The position numbers and the translations under genes are program-made. Under the pieces are notes generated by a model that was not told the origin of the DNA, searched no databases, and saw nothing but the letters and a program-made list of their open reading frames with translations. Source: Bacillota bacterium (GTDB taxonomy: Bacteria; Bacillota; DTU065). From it: 34,979 nt of DNA. Each line of letters starts with the position of its first letter. The stretch's first letter is position 1. Location: contig JAHDNZ010000077.1 in the NCBI GenBank assembly GCA_018435125.1, forward strand, positions 1 through 34,979, in the 5' to 3' direction. Positions 1 to 7,097 of this stretch are shown here, piece by piece.

Positions 1-42
1 AAACATAGATTTATTGAGGTGTTGATCGTTCTCTCGAAACAT
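1..42 (-). CDS. IS1182-family-like transposase, N-terminal fragment
   Basis: Only fourteen codons are visible before the edge: an ATG at 42 followed by the residues FRENDQHLNKSMF. The start lies 8 bases after a perfect AGGAGG. The opening M-F-R/K-x-N-D/N-Q-H-L is, as I recall it, the usual N-terminus of clostridial IS1182-family transposases, whose products cut and paste the element through a DDE nuclease domain. That domain would lie outside the window, so the identification is from a short motif and is moderate at best. Confidence 0.45.
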   Translation of the reverse strand, partial: MFRENDQHLNKSMF

Positions 43-150
43 TAGCACTGCCTCCTATATTAGCTACTTATTGTATAATTCTACATTAGCAGTGCATAAT
101 CCTTTAAAAATCGCTGACTTCTATTTAAAATACGACTTTCCGCAGTGGAG
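1..150 (-). mobile_element. End of an IS1182-like insertion sequence (partial)
   Basis: This stretch holds the upstream end of an insertion sequence that continues beyond the left edge. On the minus strand there is a ribosome binding site (AGGAGG, plus-strand 51-56) and a transposase start, then about 100 bases of AT-rich leader. The neighbouring glycosyltransferase reading frame stops abruptly at about 151-157, so the element boundary is probably there. Neither terminal repeat can be confirmed because only one end is in the window. The family call rests on the transposase N-terminus alone. Confidence 0.5.
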
Positions 151-561
151 TCAAAATTGATTGACCCGCTTGTTTTTGCCAAGTCCTATACTGTAGGTTA
201 TATTCTCCGGCTGAAGGTGAAAAGCAGCTATAGTTGGCACTTTCATCTGTCTGGCGATTTTCTCGCCACGACGGCAAAACGTGGTAGGCAGATAAAAGTG
301 AACTATGTCTGCATCTTTGAAGGCTTGATAATAAGTTTCATCATTGGCTTTGGCAAAGGAAAAACCCTGTTTATCTACTAACTTTTGAAAAAAAGGCAGA
401 CGCTTAATGGGTACAGCAATTTTATTTTCCTGGGGTAGTCCTCCGGCTAAGATTGTCACCTTATGACCACGGTTTCTAAGCCTGGCTGCATACCTGTGAG
501 CACTAATAGTAGTCCCGTTGTTCAAGTCATCGAAATGATCGATAACTATGACGATCTTCAC
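151..561 (-). pseudogene. Glycosyltransferase family 4, N-terminal fragment cut by an IS
   Basis: The fragment encodes about 136 residues of a GT4-type glycosyltransferase, a family that normally has 370-400 residues and transfers sugars from nucleotide donors to lipids or other sugars. The visible part is the N-terminal Rossmann half: VKIVIVIDHFDDLNNGTT, then the conserved stretch HLQPENITYSIGLGKN. It stops at a TGA right after the residues VNQF, where homologues continue. The start is GTG at 561, placed 8 bases after AAAGGAG; an upstream GTG-like extension lacks a ribosome binding site. The donor-binding C-terminal half is missing, so the product should be inactive. The cause is probably insertion of the element on its left. 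Confidence 0.75.
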
Positions 562-766
562 ATCTAAAGCTCCTTTCTTCTTTACACAAACATTCAAAAA
601 AGGTTGTAATTGGTCAACTATCAATTGCTATTCTTTAATTCTTTTTGTACCTTCTTTGTTCCTTCTTAAGTTGTACAGCAGTATTTGATAAACAAAAGAG
701 TATAAAAAGGGAAAATCACAATCAAACTGAATAGTTAAGCTAGTAACATTTTGGGGGGAAAGAGGC

Positions 767-1609
767 ATGAAAAAAAAGGTTGGACTTACATTAGGGGTTG
801 TTTTTTGGCTTAGTATTTTGGTATTGGCTTTGGAAGGGACAGTTATGATTTTTCCGGATCTGGTTGTGTCTACACCCGAACGCTTTGACAGTGCTAATAC
901 CTTTCCACTACCACTGCTTCTAGATCGCGAATTAAGCACTACCTGGACCTTCAAATGGGATTTCAATCTCTATCCCTGTCCTTGGGATCAAGATGGGATC
1001 GGTTCCTGGATTAAGGTTGAGACCATTAGTGGTGCAGAGATTCGCTCGCTGGAAATAATTAACGGGTATGCCAAGCTGTGGCCGGTAAGATATATAGAAA
1101 ACAATGCTGTTATGGCTTTGGTGATACAAGACTCAGCAGGAGGTAAACAGGTAGTATATTTTGATGATGACTGCAAGGATTTTCAGCTAATTCAGCTTAA
1201 AAAGCCAGCTAATAAAGTAACACTTATTATCGATGATATTAGAAACGGCACTAAATATAACGACACCTGTATTGGTGAGATGGCCATTTATAATACCAAA
1301 GGTGTGGATTTAATAAGAAAATGGCCATATTATGTCTTTACCTATGGTGAAAAAGATAGGGTTTGGCAAGTGAGAGATTTAAACGCCCAAATTATCTATA
1401 CAGTAACTAACAAAAATATTACCTGGGCCACAGTAAACTTAAATGGGGACTTGCTGGCTTTTTATGGCAAAAGCGGTGTTGAAGTCTATAATGCTAATGA
1501 GGGTATTGTCACTAAATTATTTGAAGACCAAGAGATTAGTGAAGCTAAGTTTGAAGGTCGCAAGCTCATAGCAAAAATAGCCGGTAAAGAAGAGACATAT
1601 AGTTTTTAA
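767..1609 (+). CDS. Exported protein with a discoidin / NADase-type glycan-binding-like domain
   Basis: The 280-residue product begins with a signal peptide (KKK, then a hydrophobic stretch to about residue 25). Residues about 45-180 resemble the F5/8 type C (discoidin)-like domain found in NADase-type glycan-binding proteins: LLDRELSTTW, then DGIGSWI, then EIINGYAK, and finally NGTKYNDTCIGEM. This pattern of a 'DG/DxxxxTTW' opening and a 'GTKYxDTCIxE' close is typical of the family. The remaining 100 residues are beta-rich and unassigned. A GGGGGG-AAAGAGG ribosome binding site precedes the ATG. It appears to be a single-gene unit ending at a strong terminator. It may bind glycans outside the cell, but no ligand can be read from the sequence. 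Confidence 0.6.
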   Translation: MKKKVGLTLGVVFWLSILVLALEGTVMIFPDLVVSTPERFDSANTFPLPLLLDRELSTTWTFKWDFNLYPCPWDQDGIGSWIKVETISGAEIRSLEIINGYAKLWPVRYIENNAVMALVIQDSAGGKQVVYFDDDCKDFQLIQLKKPANKVTLIIDDIRNGTKYNDTCIGEMAIYNTKGVDLIRKWPYYVFTYGEKDRVWQVRDLNAQIIYTVTNKNITWATVNLNGDLLAFYGKSGVEVYNANEGIVTKLFEDQEISEAKFEGRKLIAKIAGKEETYSF

Positions 1610-1615
1610 AAAGCT

Positions 1616-1640
1616 AACCGGGCGAAATGCCCGGTTTTTT
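1616..1640 (+). terminator. Rho-independent terminator of the discoidin-like gene
   Basis: An 8-base-pair stem, AACCGGGC (1616-1623) with GCCCGGTT (1629-1636) and loop GAAAT, is followed directly by a T run. It begins 7 bases after the stop codon. Confidence 0.9.
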
Positions 1641-2072
1641 GTTATTAATTCCAAAGAAGGAGTTGAGATAACAAAAGCCAATTTTTGTATGGGGGGGAAA
1701 ATGGTGAAGTTGTACTTCCGATCTTAATCTTACAAACTTACCGACCGGTAAGATTATTTATAACTGGATAGTGAAACCATACGATCCTACCTGGATTAAA
1801 AAGCTGCCTAAAGAAAGAAAACCGAAAGGACAACCTATATAACCGGTACTTAAGGGAAAAAATGTTTTAGAGGTAGGTGTTAAGACTTAAAAAAGCTTTA
1901 GAGAAATTGTTAAAAAGACGGCCAGAAACTATATCTTTCAGTATGGGTTTTTCAGTAAACATATGGTAGCTGAAAAATATATATTAAAATATCGCTATTA
2001 AAATGAAGGCTAAGCAGTCTTATATTTAGTGATTTTTATGATATTTTGCAAGCTAACTAGGGAGGTGTTTTT
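1641..2072 (+). other. Gene-free decayed segment with short coding remnants
   Basis: There is no intact gene here. Two short open stretches look like remnants. Around 1713-1842 a frame without a plausible start contains LPTGKIIYNWI and then WIKKLPKERKPKGQPI, reminiscent of the end of a DNA-binding or transposase-type protein. At 1877-1969 a GTG-started 30-codon frame reads LKKALEKLLKRRPETISFS. Neither has a convincing family. The segment ends with the GGGAGGTG ribosome binding site of the next gene. No riboswitch or RNA gene was recognised. Confidence 0.35.
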
Positions 2073-3026
2073 ATGACCTACCGCCTAGGTATAGATGGTG
2101 GAGGGACAAAAACTCTAGGTGTGCTAATCAATGAAAAAGGCGATGTTTTGGGTCGCAAGGAAACCGGACCGAGCAATTTCCTTACCGTAGGTTTGGAAGA
2201 GGCAGTAATTAATATAGAAACAGTTGTCTATGGACTGTGCCTGGAGCATAATATTGTTCTTTCAGATGTAAAACTCGGAATTGGTCTGGCTGGTGTTGGC
2301 AGAGAAGCCGACAAGAAGATCATGACTGAAGCACTGAAAGGCCACAATTTTAACTTTGTTTTAGATTCTGATGCCTATATTGCTTTAATGGCTGCAACCG
2401 AAGGCCAAGATGGTCTGGCTGTTATAGCCGGTACAGGTTCAATTGCCTATGGCCTAAAGGGTAAAGTCCAAGCCAGAAGTGGGGGCTGGGGTTATCTTTT
2501 GGGAGACGAAGGCTCAGGCTATTATATTGGTAAAAGAGCGATGTTTGAAGCCTGTCGTTCTTATGACGGCCGTAGTATACCATCTAAATTAACCGAGGTA
2601 GTCTGGGATTATTTTGCTTGTGATAACCAGGACGATTTTGTGCATTTAATCTACGAACAACCACCTATCAGACAACAGGTAGCAGGATTAACCCGTAAGG
2701 TTGCGGAGCTTGCCAAAAAAGAAAAGGATACTCTGGCCATTTTAATTCTAAAAGATGCAGCCTTAGAATTGGCCCTTGCTGCCACTACACTCGCTAAAAA
2801 GCTAGGTCTGGATAAAACGGAGTTTCCCTTAGGGCTAATTGGAGGCGTATTTAAAGCAGGTGACTATATTTTAGAACCTTTTAAAGAGAAGGTCTTAGAA
2901 ATCTGTCCCAAGGCCAAAATCAGTCCTTGCTTGCATGAGCCTGCCATAGGTGCAGTTTTGATGCTGGAGCCAAAACTAGACAGTGAAGTTTTGCGAAAAC
3001 TTAGATCACTAAAAAATGAGGAGTGA
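2073..3026 (+). CDS. murK: N-acetylglucosamine / N-acetylmuramic acid kinase (MurK/NagK type, BadF/BadG family)
   Basis: This 317-residue cytoplasmic sugar kinase belongs to the BadF/BadG/BcrA ATPase family. The phosphate-1 loop GIDGGGTKT is at residues 6-14. AGTGSIAYG (around 120) and GGWGYLLGDEGSGYYIGKRA (around 137-156) are the sugar- and ATP-binding signatures of GlcNAc kinases. The next gene encodes MurQ and overlaps it by a few bases at the ribosome binding site, so the likely role is phosphorylation of MurNAc and GlcNAc salvaged from peptidoglycan, as described for clostridial MurK. GlcNAc-only specificity cannot be excluded. The ATG follows GGGAGGTG with normal spacing. The length fits the family. 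Confidence 0.8.
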   Translation: MTYRLGIDGGGTKTLGVLINEKGDVLGRKETGPSNFLTVGLEEAVINIETVVYGLCLEHNIVLSDVKLGIGLAGVGREADKKIMTEALKGHNFNFVLDSDAYIALMAATEGQDGLAVIAGTGSIAYGLKGKVQARSGGWGYLLGDEGSGYYIGKRAMFEACRSYDGRSIPSKLTEVVWDYFACDNQDDFVHLIYEQPPIRQQVAGLTRKVAELAKKEKDTLAILILKDAALELALAATTLAKKLGLDKTEFPLGLIGGVFKAGDYILEPFKEKVLEICPKAKISPCLHEPAIGAVLMLEPKLDSEVLRKLRSLKNEE

Positions 3027-3031
3027 AAGCG

Positions 3032-3946
3032 ATGGAAATTGATGAAAACTTAGGGGCTTTAGTTACAGAAACTCAAAATCTACAGTATGCCAAGCTTGAC
3101 ACCTTTAACACCTTAGAGATTATCAAAGCCATGAACAAAGAAGATAAAAAAGTAGCCCTGGCTGTTGAAAAGGAAATTCCTAATATAGCCAAAGCTATAG
3201 ATATAATAGTAAAAGCTTTTAAAAAAGGGGGTCGCCTCTTTTATATTGGTGCCGGCACAAGTGGGAGGTTAGGGGTCTTAGACGCCAGTGAATGCCCGCC
3301 TACCTTTGGGGTAAGCCCGGATATGGTGCAAGCTATTATGGCCGGAGGTGAGAGGGCTTACATCAAAGCTTTAGAAGGAGCGGAAGATGATCCCAAACTA
3401 GGCAGAGATGATCTTCTAGCCAGAAATATCACAGCCAATGATGTTGTGGTAGGGATCGCCGCAAGCGGACGCACTCCTTATGTTATCGGGGCCCTGGAAG
3501 CAGCTAATCAAAAAGGTGCTGCTACTGTGGCCATTGTCTGCAATCCTGATTCATTGTTAACTAAGGTGGCCCAAATAACTATTGCTTTAGTAGTCGGGCC
3601 GGAAGTTTTAACCGGTTCTACAAGACTTAAGGCTGGTACAGCTCAAAAAATGGTTGTAAATATGTTGACAACTGCGGCGATGATTCAACTAGGTAAGGTC
3701 TATGGAAATCTCATGGTCGATGTGCAAATGACCAATGCTAAACTAGTTGATCGTGCTGTTAGAATAGTGACTAAAGCTACAGGAGCAGACCCGAATCAAG
3801 CCCAAAAAGCACTTCAAGAAGGGGGATCCTGCAAGGTAGCAATTGTTATGATCTTAGCTAAGGTTGATGCTTTTAAAGCCCTAGAACTCTTAAGAGATAC
3901 CGATGGGTTTGTAAGAAAAGCGGTGGAGCTGGCTACAAAGGAGTGA
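3032..3946 (+). CDS. murQ: N-acetylmuramic acid 6-phosphate etherase
   Basis: MurQ cleaves the D-lactyl ether of MurNAc-6-phosphate to give GlcNAc-6-phosphate and lactate in peptidoglycan recycling. The 304-residue product is full length. It shows the SIS-domain signature GAGTSGRLGVLDASECPPTF (about residues 74-93) and the second conserved block TGSTRLKAGTAQKMV (around 211-225). I chose ATG 3032 because GAGGAG (3018-3023) lies 8 bases upstream; a GTG at 3023 in the same frame would lie inside that ribosome binding site. The murK stop codon overlaps this region, so the two genes are translationally close and surely co-transcribed. No MurP-type PTS transporter is nearby, so MurNAc must enter unphosphorylated or by another route. 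Confidence 0.92.
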   Translation: MEIDENLGALVTETQNLQYAKLDTFNTLEIIKAMNKEDKKVALAVEKEIPNIAKAIDIIVKAFKKGGRLFYIGAGTSGRLGVLDASECPPTFGVSPDMVQAIMAGGERAYIKALEGAEDDPKLGRDDLLARNITANDVVVGIAASGRTPYVIGALEAANQKGAATVAIVCNPDSLLTKVAQITIALVVGPEVLTGSTRLKAGTAQKMVVNMLTTAAMIQLGKVYGNLMVDVQMTNAKLVDRAVRIVTKATGADPNQAQKALQEGGSCKVAIVMILAKVDAFKALELLRDTDGFVRKAVELATKE

Positions 3947-3970
3947 GTGCTAAACACCCGCTCCTTTTTT
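3940..3970 (+). terminator. Terminator of murK-murQ, overlapping the murQ stop codon
   Basis: GGAGTGAGTG (3940-3949) pairs with CACCCGCTCC (3955-3964) with one mismatch, loop CTAAA, followed by six T. The stop codon TGA of murQ (3944-3946) is inside the left arm. Confidence 0.85.
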
Positions 3971-5024
3971 AACTAATGGTTTTGAGAAATCCCGCAAAAG
4001 CTCTTGCAACTATTAAGATAATTGGCCCCAGAAACAGACCCCACACCCCAAAGATCATTAAGCCGGCATAGATGCTAAAAAGCATTAGCAAGGGATGAAT
4101 TCCGGTATAACTGCCAAGAATCTTGGGTTGCAACCCTTGCCTTGTTACAATTATCACTACATAAAGAACCAAGGTTACCCAGGTTACTTTCATATAGCCC
4201 AAAAATAAGGCAATAATTCCCCACGGCAGGAGGATTAGACCGGGACCAAGGACCGGGATCATATCAAGGATAGCCAAGATAACAGCCAGAACCATCCAGT
4301 AGGGGCTTTTTAAGAAAAAGCCCAAAAAGATCATACTTAGAAGCAGAGTAAGGAGACTTAAAAAGATCTGGCCTTTAATAAAACCGATAATTTCACGGAT
4401 AGCTTTGGTAGCGGCGATTTTAAAATCCTTTTGCCAGTTTTGAGGGAGTAGCTGCAAGATCGTATTGGCAATCCTCAAACGGTCTTTAGAGATAAAATAA
4501 GTAGCCAAAAGGGTGATTAAAAGAACTATTAAAAGACTAGGCACCGAGGCTGCCCAAGTAAGAATGGCATTTAAGGTTTTGGTTATCATTGATTGTAAAG
4601 AAGCAAAGACATTACTTAGTATGGATTCAAGATAACCTAAAGACTCTGGTGGGAGTCTGGGATATAACTCCTTTAATTTTGTGAGGAGGTTACTGATATC
4701 AGTGATAATTTTTTGTTGATTCTTGGGAAGTTGTGAGGCCAAAGAGAAGATCTGATTGACACCATAAACCAGTATGATACCAAGCAGGGCAGTTATCATG
4801 GCCACTGCTAAAATTAAACTAAGACTAGAGGCCAGTGTTCTGTTAAAGTGTAGTTTAGTCTGGGAAAAGACTATTAAAGGTTCAATGGAACTTGCAATTA
4901 TTAAGGCTAGGAAAAAAGGAATCAGGGCTTTGCCCAGTTCATGGCGTAGCAAAAATGCCAAAATCAGGCCGATAATTAAAAGTGTGATCCCTATATAGCG
5001 TTGCCAGCTATTGTCTGTTTTCAA
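3969..5024 (-). CDS. AI-2E family transporter (PerM/YtvI-type membrane protein)
   Basis: The 351-residue integral membrane protein has the AI-2E exporter-family layout: two N-terminal helices, a soluble region around residues 90-150, then clustered C-terminal helices including DMIPVLGPGLILLPWGII and HPLLMLFSIYAGLMIFGVWG, both typical of the family. Family members include YtvI of Bacillus and sodium/proton antiporter-like proteins; the substrate cannot be deduced. I place the start at TTG 5024, 8 bases after AGAGGTG on the minus strand. An upstream ATG at 5087 or 5060 would add a charged leader without a ribosome binding site. It is transcribed towards murQ and divergently from the folate gene. 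Confidence 0.8.
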   Translation of the reverse strand: MKTDNSWQRYIGITLLIIGLILAFLLRHELGKALIPFFLALIIASSIEPLIVFSQTKLHFNRTLASSLSLILAVAMITALLGIILVYGVNQIFSLASQLPKNQQKIITDISNLLTKLKELYPRLPPESLGYLESILSNVFASLQSMITKTLNAILTWAASVPSLLIVLLITLLATYFISKDRLRIANTILQLLPQNWQKDFKIAATKAIREIIGFIKGQIFLSLLTLLLSMIFLGFFLKSPYWMVLAVILAILDMIPVLGPGLILLPWGIIALFLGYMKVTWVTLVLYVVIIVTRQGLQPKILGSYTGIHPLLMLFSIYAGLMIFGVWGLFLGPIILIVARAFAGFLKTIS

Positions 5025-5061
5025 ATTCAATTCACCTCTTTGGAAATTAATATTTTCCATA

Positions 5062-5091
5062 TTGACAGAGCTTTGGTCTATGAGCAATACT
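5062..5091 (+). promoter_or_regulatory. Candidate sigma-A promoter for the 5-formyl-THF cyclo-ligase operon
   Basis: A perfect TTGACA (5062-5067) is followed after 18 bases by AATACT (5086-5091; 4 of 6 consensus). The position, about 30 bases before the start codon, fits. The -10 box is mediocre, so confidence is limited. Confidence 0.4.
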
Positions 5092-5118
5092 TACAAAAAG
5101 AGCTTTAGGAGTATAATA

Positions 5119-5667
5119 ATGGATAAGAAAACTTTAAGAAAAAATCTGTTAAGGGACAAAAAGAGTCTGCCTCAAGAAATTATACTTAAGACCAGTCAAA
5201 TAATTAACCACAACCTAACCTCACTAGAGGCCTTTTTTAGCGCTAAGACCATCCTAATCTATGCCTCGCTACCTTGGGAAGTCGATACCTCTTTTATATG
5301 GGACTATGCTTTGCAAAAACAGCTCGTTTTTCCTAAAGTAGAAAAAGGAGAACTTAGCCTTATTAGAGTAAAGAATAAAGAGAGTCTTAAAAAAGGAACA
5401 TTGGGAATCAACGAACCTTTTTTTGGTGATTATATCCTACCTTCTGAAATTGATCTGGCTGTAGTTCCCGGTATAGCCTTTGACAAAGAAGGATATCGCC
5501 TAGGTTATGGTGGCGGTTATTATGATAAACTCCTACCCAAGATTGAAGGAGTAAAAATTGGGCTCGTCATGGAACGGTTTTTCCTACCTAAGCTACCAAA
5601 AGAAGAGCATGATATCCCGGTGGATATAGTAGTTACTGAGTTAGGTATCTTTAGGAGGTTTATTTAA
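5119..5667 (+). CDS. 5-formyltetrahydrofolate cyclo-ligase
   Basis: This 182-residue cytoplasmic enzyme (MTHFS; YgfA/YqgN type) converts 5-formyl-THF to 5,10-methenyl-THF using ATP. The N-terminal basic ATP-binding region is MDKKTLRKNLLRDKK. The central block contains IYASLPWEVDT, and the C-terminal signature GYRLGYGGGYYDKLL is diagnostic. The start is ATG 5119 with AGGAG 7 bases upstream; an open extension back to 5011 runs over the promoter region and overlaps the divergent gene, so it is rejected. The stop is immediately followed by the ndk start, indicating an operon. Confidence 0.9.
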   Translation: MDKKTLRKNLLRDKKSLPQEIILKTSQIINHNLTSLEAFFSAKTILIYASLPWEVDTSFIWDYALQKQLVFPKVEKGELSLIRVKNKESLKKGTLGINEPFFGDYILPSEIDLAVVPGIAFDKEGYRLGYGGGYYDKLLPKIEGVKIGLVMERFFLPKLPKEEHDIPVDIVVTELGIFRRFI

Positions 5668-6069
5668 ATGATACAGCAAACATTTGTAATAATAAAGCCA
5701 GAAGGTGTAAAAAGGGGCTTAGTTGGTGAAATAATCAGCCGCTTTGAAAAAAAAGGCCTTAAAATTAAAAAATTAGCCTTTAGACAAATAAGCCAAGAAC
5801 TGGCGAAGCTCCATTATAGCCATCTAAAAGATAAGCCGTTTTTTCCAAAGATCATCGAAGCGTTTACCGCGGGAGAGGTGGCGCTTCTCATCCTTGAAGG
5901 AGAAGAAGCTATCCAAACAGTAAGAACTCTAATCGGCCATACCGATCCCTTAGTTGCACAACCAGGAACTATAAGAGGCGATTATGGTACTGTTTTGCCT
6001 TATAATATTGTACACGCCTCGGATTGCACTACAGCTGCGGACGTTGAAATAGAGAGATTCTTTGGTTGA
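5668..6069 (+). CDS. ndk: Nucleoside-diphosphate kinase
   Basis: The 133-residue enzyme balances NTP pools through a phosphohistidine intermediate. Lysine 10 in IIKPEGVKRGLVGEI, R87 and the phosphate-binding PGTIRGDYG (99-107) are conserved. The catalytic histidine is H116 in NIVHASDCTTAADVEIERFF. The active-site signature is slightly off: the usual residue after H-G/A-S-D is G, S or A, but here it is C120, followed by T rather than a hydrophobic or charged residue. The ATG directly follows the stop codon of the previous gene, and its ribosome binding site AGGAGG lies inside that gene. Activity is likely retained, since the ligands I can see are present. Confidence 0.93.
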   Translation: MIQQTFVIIKPEGVKRGLVGEIISRFEKKGLKIKKLAFRQISQELAKLHYSHLKDKPFFPKIIEAFTAGEVALLILEGEEAIQTVRTLIGHTDPLVAQPGTIRGDYGTVLPYNIVHASDCTTAADVEIERFFG

Positions 6070-6092
6070 TACTTATGAAAGAAGGTGTCTAA

Positions 6093-6968
6093 ATGGGTTA
6101 TAAGGTGTTAAAAAAAGAATGGTTAGCACCAGCTATTTTCAGTCTGAAAGTTGAGGCACCCCTAATAGCTTCTAAAGCTCGTCCCGGCAATTTTGTTATT
6201 ATGCGCTATAAAGAATCAGGGGAAAGAATACCTTTAACCTTATTTGATTGGGATCAAAGAGAAGGCTGGGTTAAACTGATAATTCAGGAAGTAGGTAAAA
6301 CAACTAAAGAGTTAGCCACAGTTAATGAAGGCGAAGAACTAAGAGATCTTTTGGGCCCTTTAGGTAAACCTTTCGAGCTAGAAAAATTCTCCGGGGTCGT
6401 AGTAGGAGTAGCAGGCGGTTTAGGAGCAGCTCCGCTTTATCCGATTCTGGTGGCTTTGCACGATCTAGGTAACGAAGTTATTACCATCTTGGGTGCCAGA
6501 ACCAAAGACCTTTTAATCTTAAGAGAAGAGCTAAGCCAGATCTCCAAGCGCCTTTTGATTGCTACCGATGATGGCAGTGTAGGCCGCAAAGGTTTTGTAA
6601 CCGATGTTTTATTCGATCTTTTAGGCACAACTAATGTTAGTCAGGTTATTGCTATCGGGCCATTGCCGATGATGGCCGCTGTTTCCAAGCTTACTAAAGA
6701 ATCACAAACTACAACCATTGTAAGTCTTAATTCGCTTATGATAGACGGCACAGGAATGTGTGGAGGCTGCCGAGTTACAGTTTCTGGCAAGACTATGTTT
6801 ACCTGTGTTGACGGACCTGATTTTGATGCTCATCAAGTCGACTTTGAAGAGCTCTTGAGAAGACAGAGTTTTTATAAAGAACAAGAAGAACAAGCTCTTA
6901 AACACTATAAAGATCATCTTTGCCAGCTGGAAAAAAGAGTAGCCGAATTAGAAGACAAAGAAAAATAA
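6093..6968 (+). CDS. NfnA / dihydroorotate dehydrogenase electron-transfer subunit-like FAD/NAD(P)-binding iron-sulfur protein
   Basis: The 291-residue product matches the 'sulfide/dihydroorotate dehydrogenase-like FAD/NAD-binding' family (NfnA, SudB, PyrK relatives). An FAD-binding beta-barrel (1-95, with RIPLTLFDWD) precedes an NAD(P)-binding half starting with GVAGGLGAAPLYPI. The [2Fe-2S] site is D218 plus C223, C226 and C238 in DGTGMCGGCRV...FTCVDGPDFDAHQVDF, the Asp-plus-three-Cys arrangement known for NfnA. A charged, probably coiled-coil tail follows from about 265. NfnA normally pairs with NfnB (GltA-like, NADPH site) encoded next door. Here a terminator follows instead, so the partner is elsewhere or the protein works with another oxidoreductase. 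It lies 23 bases after ndk in an apparent operon. Confidence 0.8.
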   Translation: MGYKVLKKEWLAPAIFSLKVEAPLIASKARPGNFVIMRYKESGERIPLTLFDWDQREGWVKLIIQEVGKTTKELATVNEGEELRDLLGPLGKPFELEKFSGVVVGVAGGLGAAPLYPILVALHDLGNEVITILGARTKDLLILREELSQISKRLLIATDDGSVGRKGFVTDVLFDLLGTTNVSQVIAIGPLPMMAAVSKLTKESQTTTIVSLNSLMIDGTGMCGGCRVTVSGKTMFTCVDGPDFDAHQVDFEELLRRQSFYKEQEEQALKHYKDHLCQLEKRVAELEDKEK

Positions 6969-6980
6969 AATGACCTAGTT

Positions 6981-7011
6981 AAAGGCAGCAGTTTAAACTG
7001 CTGCCTTTTTT
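6981..7011 (+). terminator. Terminator after the folate-ndk-NfnA operon
   Basis: The perfect inverted repeat AAAGGCAGCAGTTT / AAACTGCTGCCTTT (6981-7008) has a core stem of GGCAGCAG with CTGCTGCC and continues into a T run. Confidence 0.92.
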
Positions 7012-7097
7012 ACACTCCAAGTTAATTTCTTAAAGGAAAAACAAGTTTTGTAATTAAGATAATAAATTGTAGGATAAAAAGAGAAGAAGGTGAGTTT

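Noticed and set aside
41-95. CIRCE-like half-site TTAGCACT in the insertion element leader
   Set aside because: The matching GAGTGCTAA half with a 9-base spacer is absent; only an imperfect direct repeat (ATTAGCAGTGC) is near.
145-381. Open frame on the plus strand through the glycosyltransferase fragment
   Set aside because: It lies antisense to a frame with clear GT4 motifs, has no ribosome binding site and no family match that I can see.
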